64,000 nt of DNA from Aurelia coerulea (taxonomy: Eukaryota > Cnidaria > Scyphozoa > Semaeostomeae > Ulmaridae). The stretch covers positions 5,587,501 to 5,651,500 of the forward strand of contig CM076947.1 in assembly GCA_039566865.1 (NCBI GenBank), written 5' to 3'. The position numbers and the translations under genes are program-made. Below, piece after piece: positions 41,106 to 52,019 of this stretch (the first letter of the stretch is position 1; every line of letters starts with the position of its first letter). The notes under the pieces were generated by a model. That model was not told the origin of the DNA. It saw only the letters and a list, made by a program, of their open reading frames with translations, and did no database searches.

Positions 41106-44100
41106 TTTTCCGCATATCCAAAAAGTTCCTAAATTGTGTCAAAGATATTTTCTGAACCAAAACAGGTATGACTGAGAAATTTTGAACAGCAAACAAACTA
41201 TGATGGATCTGTGATATGAACCTATCTTGGCATGTTTAGGGCATTCAGAGGTGTTGCTACTCTCATTTGAAAAACATGACAAAATTTATCATAAATACAC
41301 ATCATACAAAGATCAATAACTTTCAGAGTAAGGTATCCTTGGTTACAGATTGAGCCTTATATCACAGCTCAAGCATAGCTGAAACCTCTGTCCAAATCTG
41401 ACAGTGATACCTCTAATAGTTTTCTTGCAATCCTTGCCACAAATTTTGAAAAGGGCGAAAAACTGCATTTTCGGGAAATTGCGATCAAAGTTTAGCAACC
41501 AATTCAGTGTATGATAATGTGCTCATTTTAGGCTAAATTGCATCATATTGTTACTAGGGTCCTTCCTTATCTTCAAAGTAGTATATATGTCTTTTATTCC
41601 TGTCCTTGGTTGGTCTTGAAATTTCTTTTGTCTTCTCAAATCATTTTGTCTTTCTCAATTATGCATGCACCATCTTTTCTTGCAACCTTTTCTATATGCT
41701 GACATCTGATATTTGTCAGGATGCAATCAGAACTCATTCAAAATTGTTTTGAACCAACTGTTGATGTGCTGGAGTGATGCTAGACTGTTCACCAAAGGAA
41801 CATTTGAGCTTTTGGCTAAATTTGGGTAAATGTTTCCAAATAGTTCCATTGTCGGCTTCATTTTTGTTTTGCAACCAACAACAGGGAAAAGCGCACAGGC
41901 AGGCATTGCTCAGGCCTGTAAAGAACACTCTCAACCTTGTCAGGAGCAACTATTGAAGGATCCTTGTAATGACGCATCAGTGGTATCCCATTACTGTTGT
42001 CCTTCTATCTAGAGACCATGCAACAAGAATCTGTCCCAGCGGTGCAAAGGTTGTGCACATGGCATGGTAAGGGTTTGAAGTAAACAATGATCTTGATTAT
42101 TCACAAGAATCCTATGGGCAGTAAATAAATAATGATATTGCAACTCTTTATTCATTTTCCATCTTCAGTCATTCAATGTTTCTTTGTTTGAGCATGCATC
42201 ATGATGATGGAAAATACCACACACAACCCACATCTCCTCACATCCTTCTCTAATCATATCATTACAATTTAGCCTGTCAAAACTATGGTAATGAGCTTTA
42301 GTCGTCTCCTGGTACATAATTGCTTCTTGTGAAGGGTCACACTTGTCCTCAGCTTTTAGTTTTCAACCACTTTATAGATTTAGGCCATTATTATTATGGC
42401 CTAACTAAAACGCCCAATCAAGTCTCGCTTGTCGCTAATGGAATCAGGCTCTGTTTGCATTGAACATAATCGTTGCCTAAGCATCTACTAGTCTTTCTTC
42501 CTGTTCCTCTAGCTGATTCCCAATAAATCTCCTTCATTTGCTTCCAATAAATCGTTGATTTTTAATTTCCAATTCGAATAAACTCTGAGAAACTCTGTCG
42601 AAGCAAAATTCGGCCACAAGAAGCAGCCTCTTTCTGCCCCAGCCTCTCCTTTGCTGGAAAAGGAATGGACAGGGGACAAGAAGAGCCAAGGAATTGTAGG
42701 GAAGCCGGATTTTGGGGCAAGATCAGATGTTTTGCCCTGTTTTGAGTTTCGTTACCATGGCAACGCAGACTCTTGTTTAGAGTGGGGTGTACACAACGTG
42801 GTTTTCCTTGGAATTGGTACTGAATATGACCCAAAACAACATTGTACCACATTATACACAGTCTAAGGATGCTATAAACAAGAAATCTCAAAAAATAATT
42901 TTTTTCAAAATTCTAGTGTATTCTTCTACCATTCTTAAGATGGCTTTCAATGAAGTGGTAGAGTACAGAGAGGCTTCCTCCTAACGAAGATTCATAGGCA
43001 CAGCATAACCGAGGAACAAATTACCAATGTAACATTTGGAGACGTTTTCATGAAGCAGAGTAACATCCATCTCCGTGACCGCATTGATGAAAGTTCAGTT
43101 CAGTAGGGCTGTTATTTTATAACCAATAGACCTTTTAGCTGTTCTAAAAAAATCAGAATCGATCAATATTTTACTAAATTTTGTAGAATTTTCGAATGTG
43201 CACAATAATAATTGAAGCTCTATCGCCACTCGATCGAACCTCGCGTATAAAAATGTATAACAATAGCGCTCCATCCAGGCTCTTTTGTAGGATAGCTAAA
43301 AGGTCTATTCTGTCAACACTCCAAGCTGTAAGCAATTTCCGATTATGTGATGGTTCTTCGGGTGAATCGTTTCAACGAACAAGATGCTAAAAACATTGAC
43401 TATGAATCCGAACCAGAGTCTGAGGTGCTTTCAGACAGCAACTCAGAACCAGATGGTGCAATTGATATTTTTGATAACTAATCATGGATGGACTACTTGA
43501 CAGGATGTGTAGAACTGCATGTTTCTTCACATCAGCATCCCACTTTATATTTCAGACAGTTCACAAATATTTGTTATAATGATACTTAGTTATTTCTGTG
43601 CAGGCAGTGACTTCAGCACATGATATGTTAATTCCAATTTTAGACATGGAAAGTTGATAAGTTCGTATCAAAAGACAGAAGTATTGCAAAACAATAATCA
43701 AATTTGAAATGTTTTCGATCTCAGTGATGTCAGAACTGCATGCTTTGGATCTTGTTTGTGACGTCATCAACACTCAGTGACGTCATAACACAAATTGCTG
43801 ATATCATCAAAATAGGATTTAGTATACATCAATCGAAAGCTTATCTCACGAGGAGTCGAATGGTGCATTACTTGGATGAATTCGACTAATATGTCCCAAG
43901 TTAAGACTGTAAAAAGGATTTTCTAGGTGCCAATCTTATGACGTCATTTCCGGCCAACGCCCATCGAAAATCAAAATGTACCCAGGCCCATTTTGTAGAG
44001 CATACTTTGAAATACCAAAAGAAACTTTCAAAACAAGGTCTCCTAAAAGTTGTCACGGGACCGTAGATTTCGACCCAACTATGCATGGCAGGACGAAATA

Positions 44101-45866
44101 TTGGCAAAAATTAAATTAATCGTATTTGCTGTTGTTTTTTGTCGTGTTGCAGTGTTTCTGCCTTTAAATTTATTCATTTTTTCGTCATCGCAAGCATCTT
44201 CAGATCCGGCAATCGACGTTGGTATCGTGGCCTTTACTTTTTCAAACTATTATTTTTGCCCAGAGGGGCACTCAGCACATGCACATATGGGGAGGTAAGT
44301 CAGATATTGTCAAAATTTTCAAAGAAACATCACAATCTTTGCACCAAAAAATGAGACACAAATTAATGAACTCTTGGCATGTAAGTGTGGACATTTTCAT
44401 CAAACATTTAGAAACTTTTAGAACTTGTTGGTCATCTGACTTTCTTATCGAAAGTGTGTATTCCAGGGCTTGCAAAGTTGCTAAGGTGGTAGAAAGTTAA
44501 GAAAAACCAGGTCAACATCATAAAATTTTTGGCTGAATAATATTCACTACAATTTTGTCTCCTACAAGTTGTCTTTCTTCATGTACTGCTAGCAGTTTGG
44601 ATGATGCTTCACATAGTTAGAATTAACTTCAAATTTGTCAGTGTGCTGGTTGTAACGGGGTTGAAAACATTAAACATCATTTACAGTATAATCAGTACCG
44701 TACCTCTCAAGGCTGACATAAAATTTGTCAGGATTTCAAATCTTTTTAGCCTGACTCAGGGGAAAAAGGTTTGAGTGACTGTGGTATACCAGTAAGATGA
44801 AGTACATATATAACTGTACACATTTTCAGTCTTACAATTATTGTGTTTGAAATTTGTATCATAAAATTGGAGGCTATAGATAAATATATCTGGTATGAAT
44901 TAAAAGTACTGAACATCCTGATTAAGGTCAATACCAGATTTTTGTACATACCGTACTTAAGATAGCAAGGTCTACCAGTGCATGCAAAGTACTAAAACGC
45001 CAACTAAAGCTACTTTCGTGCCAATTAGAAAAATAATGCTGATTGCAGGCATCACAGAAGTTGATTATGCCTGATGAAATTTTTGACCCCCTGCTATGAT
45101 GCTCAAATGGTGTGGCTCAAACCCTGCCAGACTTCTTAGGCTGCAAAGTCACAGGATTACAGCACTGTGCCAAACAACTACTTTGAAACACAGTTTAAAG
45201 TCTGTCTCAAATCATGTGGCAGTTGAAAATGTATACAGATAAAAACAATTGAATTGTTTGCATGGGTAATTTTGTGTTACCGAAAATCTCACCTGACTCC
45301 TAATTTGAGACTTTGTGTTGGATAAGAATTAATAAAATGGAGTTATTCATGCTCATTTCCATGCATTTAAAAGCAAAGAATTACAACATTTTCAAATCAA
45401 ATTACAGTCAATCAGTGCTAATCTCAGCAGAATCTTTTACTGTGTCTTGTTTCCAATCTACCCTGTCCAAAGCCTGCAAAAAGACACAGCAAAAAGACAT
45501 TGGCAAGCCAAAAGAACTATGGAAAAGCCTGAAATCACTAGGACTTCCTTCTAAACAAGACAAACCCTCCAAAATATGCCTAAAAAATGATGGCGAGCAT
45601 TGCTTTGATGATAAAATTAATTCAAACATTTTCAAAAATTTCTTTTCAAATTTGGCTAAAGAACTTGTAAATAAGCTACCAAATCCACCCAAAATATTTG
45701 GGTCAGAAAGTGTCAAACAATACTACCAACACCTCAACCCAGGGAAGAACAAATTCACACTACATCATACAACTGATGAACATGTTCTCAAATTCTTAGA
45801 GAAAATAAATCCCGCAAAAGCAGCCGGGCCTGATAATCTTGCAGGAAAATTCCTTAAGGACGGTGT
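41106..45866 (+). repeat. Segmental duplication, copy B (4.76 kb)
   Basis: This is a direct, nearly identical copy of 27527-32289. It ends mid-LINE at 45866, where minus-strand LINE sequence of another family begins. Confidence 0.95.
45313..45866 (+). pseudogene. Truncated start of the CR1/L2-like LINE ORF in copy B
   Basis: It is identical in protein to residues 1-184 of the 31736-33778 ORF up to AGKFLKDG, then runs into unrelated sequence. The whole RT catalytic core is missing. Confidence 0.85.
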
Positions 45867-46267
45867 TTGGCCGCCAAGGCAGCCAAATATTGAGTTTGTT
45901 CTATCTTACGCGTGAAGCTTTGGAGCATCTCAGGGTCATGCCTGTGGTAGACAATGTCACCATAATCTAAATGAGGTCTAACATAAAGCTTGTACATTTG
46001 ATTAAGAACGTCCCTAGAAACATAATTAGAAATATGTCGTATTAATCCAATTCCTCGTCTTGCCTTTAAGATAGCTTCCTTGATATGACTCTGGAAATCC
46101 AGCTTGGGATCCAGAATCATGCCAAGGTGCTTATGCTCGGCCTTTTCTGTTACCACATCATTTCCTAACATTAGAGGGGGATGAAAGGGTTTAACTCTTT
46201 TTGTGGAGAAGATGAGTTCGACAGTTTTGTCAGCATTAAACTGCATTTTCCATTGCCATGCCCACAT
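45866..46267 (-). pseudogene. RT thumb/C-terminal part of the second LINE
   Basis: It encodes MWAWQWKMQFNADKTVELIF, KHLGMILDPKLDFQSHI and YKLYVRPHLDYGDIVYH, the thumb and connection region after the FADD motif. It is in the same frame as 46863-48552 once the 46269-46862 insertion and one TA are removed. It stops at the rearrangement breakpoint. Confidence 0.85.
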
Positions 46268-46268
46268 A

Positions 46269-46862
46269 CCAGGTGTCCCAAAATGATGTATTATCGTTTG
46301 ATTGCTTATATCTCCATAACCAATGAACCGATTTTCAAAAACGTTATTTTATCCGATTGCCGAATGGCTAAATTGTATTTGAGGATGTTGGCTGTGGTGT
46401 AGGCTGATTTCTTCATGTCGAAAAGAAGATCGATAAAGCTGCTGAAATTCAAGCCTTAGATAGCATGAAAAAGAAACGGCCTTCTTTATCAGTCAACATT
46501 TTAGATGTGATGCAAAAGGCTGAACTTATATGCCGTTCATAGACTATATGGGGTTCAGAGAATACGAATTCAGTTAATACTGAGTTCAGAGAATACGAAT
46601 ACGAGTTCAGCCTTTTGTATCACATCTAAAATATTGACTGGAAAAATAGGCCGTTTCTTTCTCATGCCATCTAAGGCTTGAATTTGAGCAAGTTTATCGA
46701 TCTTCTTTTCGACATGAAAACCCGGTGGTAATACTGCAACCAACGTCTTAAAATACAATTTAGCCTTAAGGCAATCAAATAAAACAAAGTTTTTGAAAAT
46801 CGGTTCATTTGTTATGGACATGTAAGCAATCAAACAATAATACATCATTTTGGGACACCCGG
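46269..46862. mobile_element. Mariner-type fold-back element inside the LINE
   Basis: Two arms of about 260 bases (46269-46529 and 46603-46862) are inverted copies around a ~73-base centre. The ends are CCAGGTGTCCCAAAATGATG and its near complement, flanked by TA (46267-46268 and 46863-46864), the Tc1/mariner target. No transposase is present. Confidence 0.9.
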
Positions 46863-48660
46863 TATTAACTGTCTCTAAATCACTGTTTAGTTCTTCGGCA
46901 GTTCTGGCTACATCATTCACAACAGAAAATAGAGATGTGTCGTCAGCAAAGATCTTAACATCACTCTTTAAGTCATCAACAAGGTCATTTATGTAGACAA
47001 GAAAAAACAAGGGTCCTAAAACCGAGCCTTGAGGTACTCCAGCAGAAATTGTTGCCCATTCTGAGTTTTTCCCATTTAATAGAACACGTTGTTCACGGTT
47101 TGCAAGAAAATCGCGAATTAGTGCAAGGAGGCTTCCAGATATCCCACTGCATTCCAGTTTATACAGTAAGCCCTCGTGCCAAACTCTGTCAAAGGCCTTA
47201 GATAGGTCAAGAAAAACAGCCCTTGTTTCTTTACTTGGAATATCGTCAAAGGCGCAATAGATTTTATGACTTATTGCCAACAACTGGTTGACTGTCGAAT
47301 CACCTGGACGGAAACCCGATTGATGTGGTGTTAACAGTCCGTTGTCGCATAGGTGCTCATAAATATAATCATAGATCAATTTTTCAAACATTTTTCCAAA
47401 TATTGGAAGCAAAGAAATTGGTCGATAGTTCTTTTTGCATTGTCGACTACCCTTTTTGTGTACAGGAACTACATTTGCTTTTTTCCATATTGAAGGATAC
47501 TTTCCCGTATCAAGGCATTTGTCAAAGATTAGGCACAAGGGCTCGACAATGGAGCAATCACAAATTTTTATCATTGATACTGAGATATCATCACATCCAT
47601 GAGCTTTATTAGTATTTAGGTTACGTATCAACTTAAGAACCTTATCCCTATCGATAACAATGTTTTGCAGCATTTTGTTACAGCGGGGTAGAAAGACTGG
47701 AAGGGTACTCCCAGTTGCTAAAGTGCAGCATTGTTCAACAAAAAAATCGTTGAAAACATTAGCTTTAGCCTGTACATTAGCCACAAAAATTCCGTTCTCC
47801 AATAAAGGCGGAATATTGACTACTTTCTTTTTGTTTATTAATCTGTTCAGAGCCGACCAGTACGCTTTGACACCCTGACCTGGATCAGCCAACTTTCTGC
47901 CTAGACTCAAATAGTAATCCTCTTTGGTGCTAGTAATTAATTTTGAAGTTTCGTTCCGGACAGTTTTAACTAGTGCCCAATCCTCCTGCCTCCTCCCACG
48001 TTGTACAAATCTTTTGTAAACTCGGTGTTTGCGTATGATTGCTGATTTAAGACCAGGAGTTATCCACGGTGGATCCTTGTCGTCAATCTTAACGACTTTA
48101 TTTGGTATATTTTTAGTTATAGTGGATACAAGAATACGAGTGAAACACTCTGTCATTTCATCCAAACTGAGAGCAGTAAATCGAGTAACCCAGTCAATTT
48201 CTTGAATCTCATCTCTTATCGCTTTGGTATCAGACTTTGAGTAATCCCAGACGGTTCGTTTGTAAGGAGGTGGAGAGGGTATGGTAATATTTAATTTTCC
48301 ATAAATTATCTGATGCTGACAGTGTTCATCCAGCGATGGGTGTACCCCGTGTTCAACAAACATATTAGGTTGGTCAGTTATAACGAGGTCAATACATGAC
48401 ATGCCTTCACCCCTTATGTTAGTTGGTTCATCAATTAATTGATATAAGTTATTTGATTCAATTAATTCCTCCAGAGCAGTCCCTTCAGGGCTTTCCATAT
48501 CCTCTGCCCACCATTGAGAGGATCTGCAATTAAAATCTCCAGTCACAATCACTGTGTATGGCCTTTCCCTACGGAGCAGGTCCAGTGTCGTCTGCAGTCT
48601 GTCAACGAAGTTTTCAAATTGCTCACTATTTTGACTGGGGCTACGGTAAACAGCTACAAG
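46863..48660 (-). CDS. Second LINE: endonuclease C-part and reverse transcriptase
   Basis: From about 48660 down the frame reads IFLVAVYRSPSQNSEQF, VTGDFNCRSSQWW (AP-endonuclease GDFN), SCIDLVITDQPN and LDEHCQHQ. RT motifs follow: LNTNKAHGCDDIS, KKANVVPVHKKGS, NYRPISLLPIFGKMFEKLI, HQSGFRPGDST, VFLDLSKAFDRVWH, AGVPQGSVLGPLFFLVYIND and VKIFADDTSLF (the FADD motif). The protein would copy LINE RNA by target-primed reverse transcription. The frame then runs into the fold-back element at 46862 and on to 46570, adding about 98 non-LINE residues. It is open throughout the RT. Confidence 0.85.
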
Positions 48661-49520
48661 AAAGATTTTTTTCGTGCAATGGTAATTTCAGAAACAATGA
48701 TTTCTTGAAGAAGTTCAAGATCAATCCTACGTTTTATTGGTAGACCCTCCCTGAAGTACAGACATACCCCACCGAGCTTAGTGTTGCTTGGGTGATCACT
48801 GCGATAAATTTCCCTGCTGAAACCCTCAATGAGGATGTCATCATTGCTAACAGAACTGTCAAGCATTGACTCGAAAACTGCTATAACATCAAATCGATGG
48901 AGGGAGTTGTAAGCCTCAATCAGTGATATTTTTACCTGGTTCCTTGCACAAATGCTATTCAAATTCCAGTGGAAAAATTTCAAACAATTGTCAATTTGAG
49001 GGCCTGGATTTGACTCAATGTCACCTGACAACATTAGCAGAACTTTTAGCGAAAATGTTTTCCCATAAAGAAGAAAGCTTATGTATTCTATTGTTAGTAT
49101 CAAGTGTAGCACACTTTGCAGTAAGTAAATACATCGTTTCCGGTACAGAGGATATTTGATAAGAGCACGCATATTGTGGATCAGAAAGTTGGCTAAGAAA
49201 GACAGGGCAAAGCAAATGGTGGCCTGAAAGTATAGAGATATTTTTGTAAAATTAAGAACAATATCCTGCAATTCATTCACTTTAAAAGAAGATGTATTAA
49301 ACCAACATGTGTACGGAGAGAAGTAGGAGAACAGTGCAGTGACCATGACAGCCAAGGGGAGTGTTACAACGGATGACCAAATGAAGAGGTACAAGTAGGC
49401 AATGCAATACCACAAAGAGAACAAGAGCCCTGTGAATGAGCGATGAAAGCAAACCTTAGAAATTAGTCGGAACTTGCAAAGAGCTATTCCTGCACGCCAC
49501 TGGTCAATACCTATGGGCAT
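48654..49520 (-). CDS. Second LINE: multi-pass membrane segment, 2A-like motif and AP endonuclease N-part
   Basis: 288 residues from the ATG at 49520. Residues ~28-65, 95-117 and 131-152 are hydrophobic (GLLFSLWYCIAYLYLFIWSS, VVTLPLAVMVTALFSYF, TICFALSFLANFLI, LLQSVLHLILTIEYISFLLY). Residues 166-174 are GDIESNPGP, a 2A-like D-x-E-x-N-P-G-P motif that makes the ribosome skip a peptide bond. The endonuclease starts at once: FFHWNLNSICARNQ, VIAVFESMLDSS (catalytic Glu) and LGGVCLYFREGL. The frame ends at a run of seven A; a -1 shift there joins the next ORF exactly. 2A-like peptides are known near the N-terminus of CR1/L2-type LINE ORFs in echinoderms, amphioxus and cnidarians. The multi-pass segment before it is unusual. 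Confidence 0.75.
   Translation of the reverse strand: MPIGIDQWRAGIALCKFRLISKVCFHRSFTGLLFSLWYCIAYLYLFIWSSVVTLPLAVMVTALFSYFSPYTCWFNTSSFKVNELQDIVLNFTKISLYFQATICFALSFLANFLIHNMRALIKYPLYRKRCIYLLQSVLHLILTIEYISFLLYGKTFSLKVLLMLSGDIESNPGPQIDNCLKFFHWNLNSICARNQVKISLIEAYNSLHRFDVIAVFESMLDSSVSNDDILIEGFSREIYRSDHPSNTKLGGVCLYFREGLPIKRRIDLELLQEIIVSEITIARKKSFL
48999..49025 (-). other. 2A-like ribosome-skipping motif GDIESNPGP
   Basis: An exact D-x-E-x-N-P-G-P match preceded by SLKVLLMLS, the hydrophobic helix context that functional 2A peptides need. Confidence 0.85.
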
Positions 49521-49879
49521 TTAACAGAGCTGTGATCTCCTTGGTCACTCGTATTTCTGCACATCTTCACAATAGGCTTCCTTGCACAGCGCTTAGGGGT
49601 ACCGAAGTCTTTCAATGCACGAGACAAAAATAAATACATAAAAAAGTCATAATAAATACAACAAAGATCTAAGAAAAACAGATAAACAAACATGTTGCTG
49701 AAAAAGAATGTATAACACTGATAATGCATAGGGCAAGTTTTGTTGCTGAATGCATGCAAAATTATCTTTTTCCAATTGGCTTTTGAAATTTTCATTGGAA
49801 TTCGATCGACTCTGGCTAGAAAGTAATAAAAATTTTATGTCCTTTCATGGGAATTAAATTAAAAGGTATGAAGATGAAA
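49521..49879 (-). other. Probable 5' region of the second LINE
   Basis: A short minus-strand ORF (49511-49795) overlaps the start of the main ORF but has no recognised domain. Confidence 0.35.
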
Positions 49880-50344
49880 GCTACCCTTGACTTCCCCCTG
49901 CCAAATTGATAAAAACTAATTCAGGATCTCAATAAAAAATTTTCAAACTAAAGTGGAGCGTAAAAATAATTCAAAATGCAGAAACATATTTGAAAACATT
50001 GAATAACTTTATTGATGGTACAAATGCAGTAGAATCCCCTTTGTTACTGCAAAATCACAAGTGGGTTGCAGATTGTTTTTAATTTACATGCAAACTCTGT
50101 TAGTGATTCAGGGTAATAAGCATAAATCTTTCAAATCAGGAGGCAGGAACTTCCCTTGAAGAATCCAAAATCCGTATCTGTGGAAGACCTGTAATCAATA
50201 AAATAGGACAGTTTCTTGAATCATAATGTTAAAACTCACATGGGGTTTACTGCTCTCCCTGCCAGGTGTTTGGCTCTACCCACTGTCTTCTATCATTTTT
50301 AAGCATAGGTACTTACTGCAAAGTGCCTTAGCCATTTCTTCCTT

Positions 50345-50590
50345 CTATATCATTGTTGGCTCCCTTGGTCGCTTCAGATTTTGATATGAAATTCTCATGT
50401 TAGATATGGTGTACCTCATCAAACGATTCACCAGGTCCTTCGACATTGATTGTCTGCTTGCAGTAAATGTGAGCTCACTGTCGCAATGCAATGTGAACGT
50501 TGGCGAATCTTTTAATTTTAAAGTTCTGCTTTCATCCATTTCTCCTGGGTCTGCTACTGAAGCTGGTGATGTGCTGACATCCATGCTCAA
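50345..50590 (-). pseudogene. SAMD3-like exon, copy 2
   Basis: Same region as copy 1: SMDVSTSPASVADPGEMDES, KDLVNRLMRYTISNMRISYQ and NLKRPREPTM. The frame then fails where copy 1 continues VEKEEMAEAL. Confidence 0.5.
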
Positions 50591-51001
50591 AGTGCTTGAA
50601 AATGGTGTTGAGTGACTAACTGGAATGGCAAGCTCTTCACCTCCTCTCTAAAGAAATAATATCGTTCCAATTACTTATTGAGATGTCAGAGGTAAACAGT
50701 TTTTGTGCAGAAAGTGTCGATAAACAGTTAACTGTACAACATATTAAATGTAGAGCTTAAAAAGGTATGGGAAGCATGTGTCCAAATTACACCAACTTAA
50801 ATAACTGCGGTGAAGTCAACAGTGCTATTAACTTGCATCAATGAAAAATATCGCTTCATATCATCTTTCAGTTGATCTATAAATCGTAAGTAGCGTTCAG
50901 AGAATTCCTTCTTTTTTCCAAAGTTTGATGTAATTTTCCTTTACACCAGCATCCTCGAGTGCCTTCTCTATGTCTTTCACGCCTGTCAACTTCATGCATT
51001 C

Positions 51002-51475
51002 CTACCACTCCTCCCAGTTGCCCTGATGATCCTTTTCCTTGAAACAGTCCTCGATTCCACTTTTCCACAATAAGAATAGCAACGGTTGGCCGATTCTTCC
51101 CGTTACTTGGTCTGTTTTGCCTCGCAGTGTTCCAAAGGCCTCCCAAAAGACAGTTACTTTCTTTGGGAGTACTTCTGTCAGTCCCTTTGCCCATGCCTGC
51201 ACCTTCCCCGGATTGAGTATCTCGTAGAATTGTCCCTTGCTAACATCAAGGAATTCCGAGGACAGCTCATGCAGCCTTTCTTTCTCGTGTTCCACTTCCG
51301 AAATTATGGGGCACAATATTCCAGGATTCTGGCACAAGTCATCACTTGGTACAGCACCTTCACCTTTTTTATGAGTGTGCCGTACGGGCACTGCTGGCCA
51401 CATATGCATTTGTCCCTCATTGCATGACTTTTTACAATTTGGTAAGATAAGATAGACAATGATCAGAAACTGCAT
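51002..51475 (-). CDS. Upstream exon of the SAMD3-like repeat, copy 2
   Basis: A longer frame than in copy 1: IISEVEHEKERLHELSSEFL, FYEILNPGKVQAWAKGLTEV, LPKKVTVFWEAFGTLRGKTD, GQPLLFLLWKSGIEDCFKEK and a stop after NWEEW. Coding continues beyond the stop in the same frame (GVKDIEKALEDAG). I do not recognise the domain. Conservation in both copies argues that it was a protein. Confidence 0.4.
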   Translation of the reverse strand: MQFLIIVYLILPNCKKSCNEGQMHMWPAVPVRHTHKKGEGAVPSDDLCQNPGILCPIISEVEHEKERLHELSSEFLDVSKGQFYEILNPGKVQAWAKGLTEVLPKKVTVFWEAFGTLRGKTDQVTGRIGQPLLFLLWKSGIEDCFKEKDHQGNWEEW

Positions 51476-51579
51476 CTATTATTATTGTTATTGTTATAAT
51501 TGTTGTGATTATTATTGCAGTCATGGCACGTGTGCAACTAGGTTCCCCGCTCTGAAGACGTTCACTTTGGAAACCACTA

Positions 51580-52019
51580 CCTGGCTTATTAAACTACAAT
51601 TTGACTTGCATTATTTATGATTGCTCAAGGTATGTTCTCCTATTTTTTGTTCAAATATGTTTGGATGTGTATTTTTGTTCACGGAATCGTAGGTGGATGT
51701 GTTTCTTTTTTCACGAAAGGCCTTCAAAGTGATATATTTCTTGGTAAAATATATTTCAATATAAGGGAAAACGTGCCTTTTTCAAGGTAGCATTGTTGAA
51801 AGACAATTATTCAGATGCACCTTGCGAAGATGTCAATGAGTTTTGAATTGCTAAATTTTGCCATCACCGATTTGAAATGAGCGTTGAATGCAGTTTGGCT
51901 CTGATTGCTTGGTTACCTGCAGTAAGTGAGTCATGTGAGTTACAAAAGTTATAATATAAGAGTGCGACACTTACTTGCATTACGTAGGATTTCATGTCCT
52001 CTTCTGATAGTTTGACTCA
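51580..52019. other. Spacer / probable intron
   Basis: It follows the donor of the minus-strand gene above. No acceptor or coding exon is recognised. Confidence 0.35.

Larger units (their letters stand above)
45866..49879 (-). mobile_element. Second LINE, with membrane segment, 2A-like motif, EN and RT
   Basis: A minus-strand non-LTR retrotransposon of a different family from 31736-33778. It is 3' truncated at 45866 (mid-thumb), split by a fold-back insertion at 46269-46862, and frameshifted in the endonuclease at about 48660. The 5' limit is unclear; the SAMD3-like repeat starts at 49880. Confidence 0.8.
49880..51579 (-). repeat. Interspersed coding repeat, copy 2 (SAMD3-like)
   Basis: It is homologous to 35404-37262 from TACCCTTGACTTCCCCCTG to GGAAACCACT. 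It lacks about 100 bases present in copy 1. Divergence is well above that of the 4.76 kb duplication, so the pair is older. Confidence 0.8.

Noticed and set aside
46570..46862. About 98 residues at the end of the LINE RT ORF (GCPKMMYYCLIAY...)
   Set aside because: This is read-through into the mariner-type fold-back element, not part of the LINE protein.
27527..51579. The order duplication block then SAMD3-like repeat, seen twice, as one larger duplication
   Set aside because: The offsets differ by about 0.9 kb, the sequence between is unrelated, and the divergence levels differ, so two separate events are more likely.
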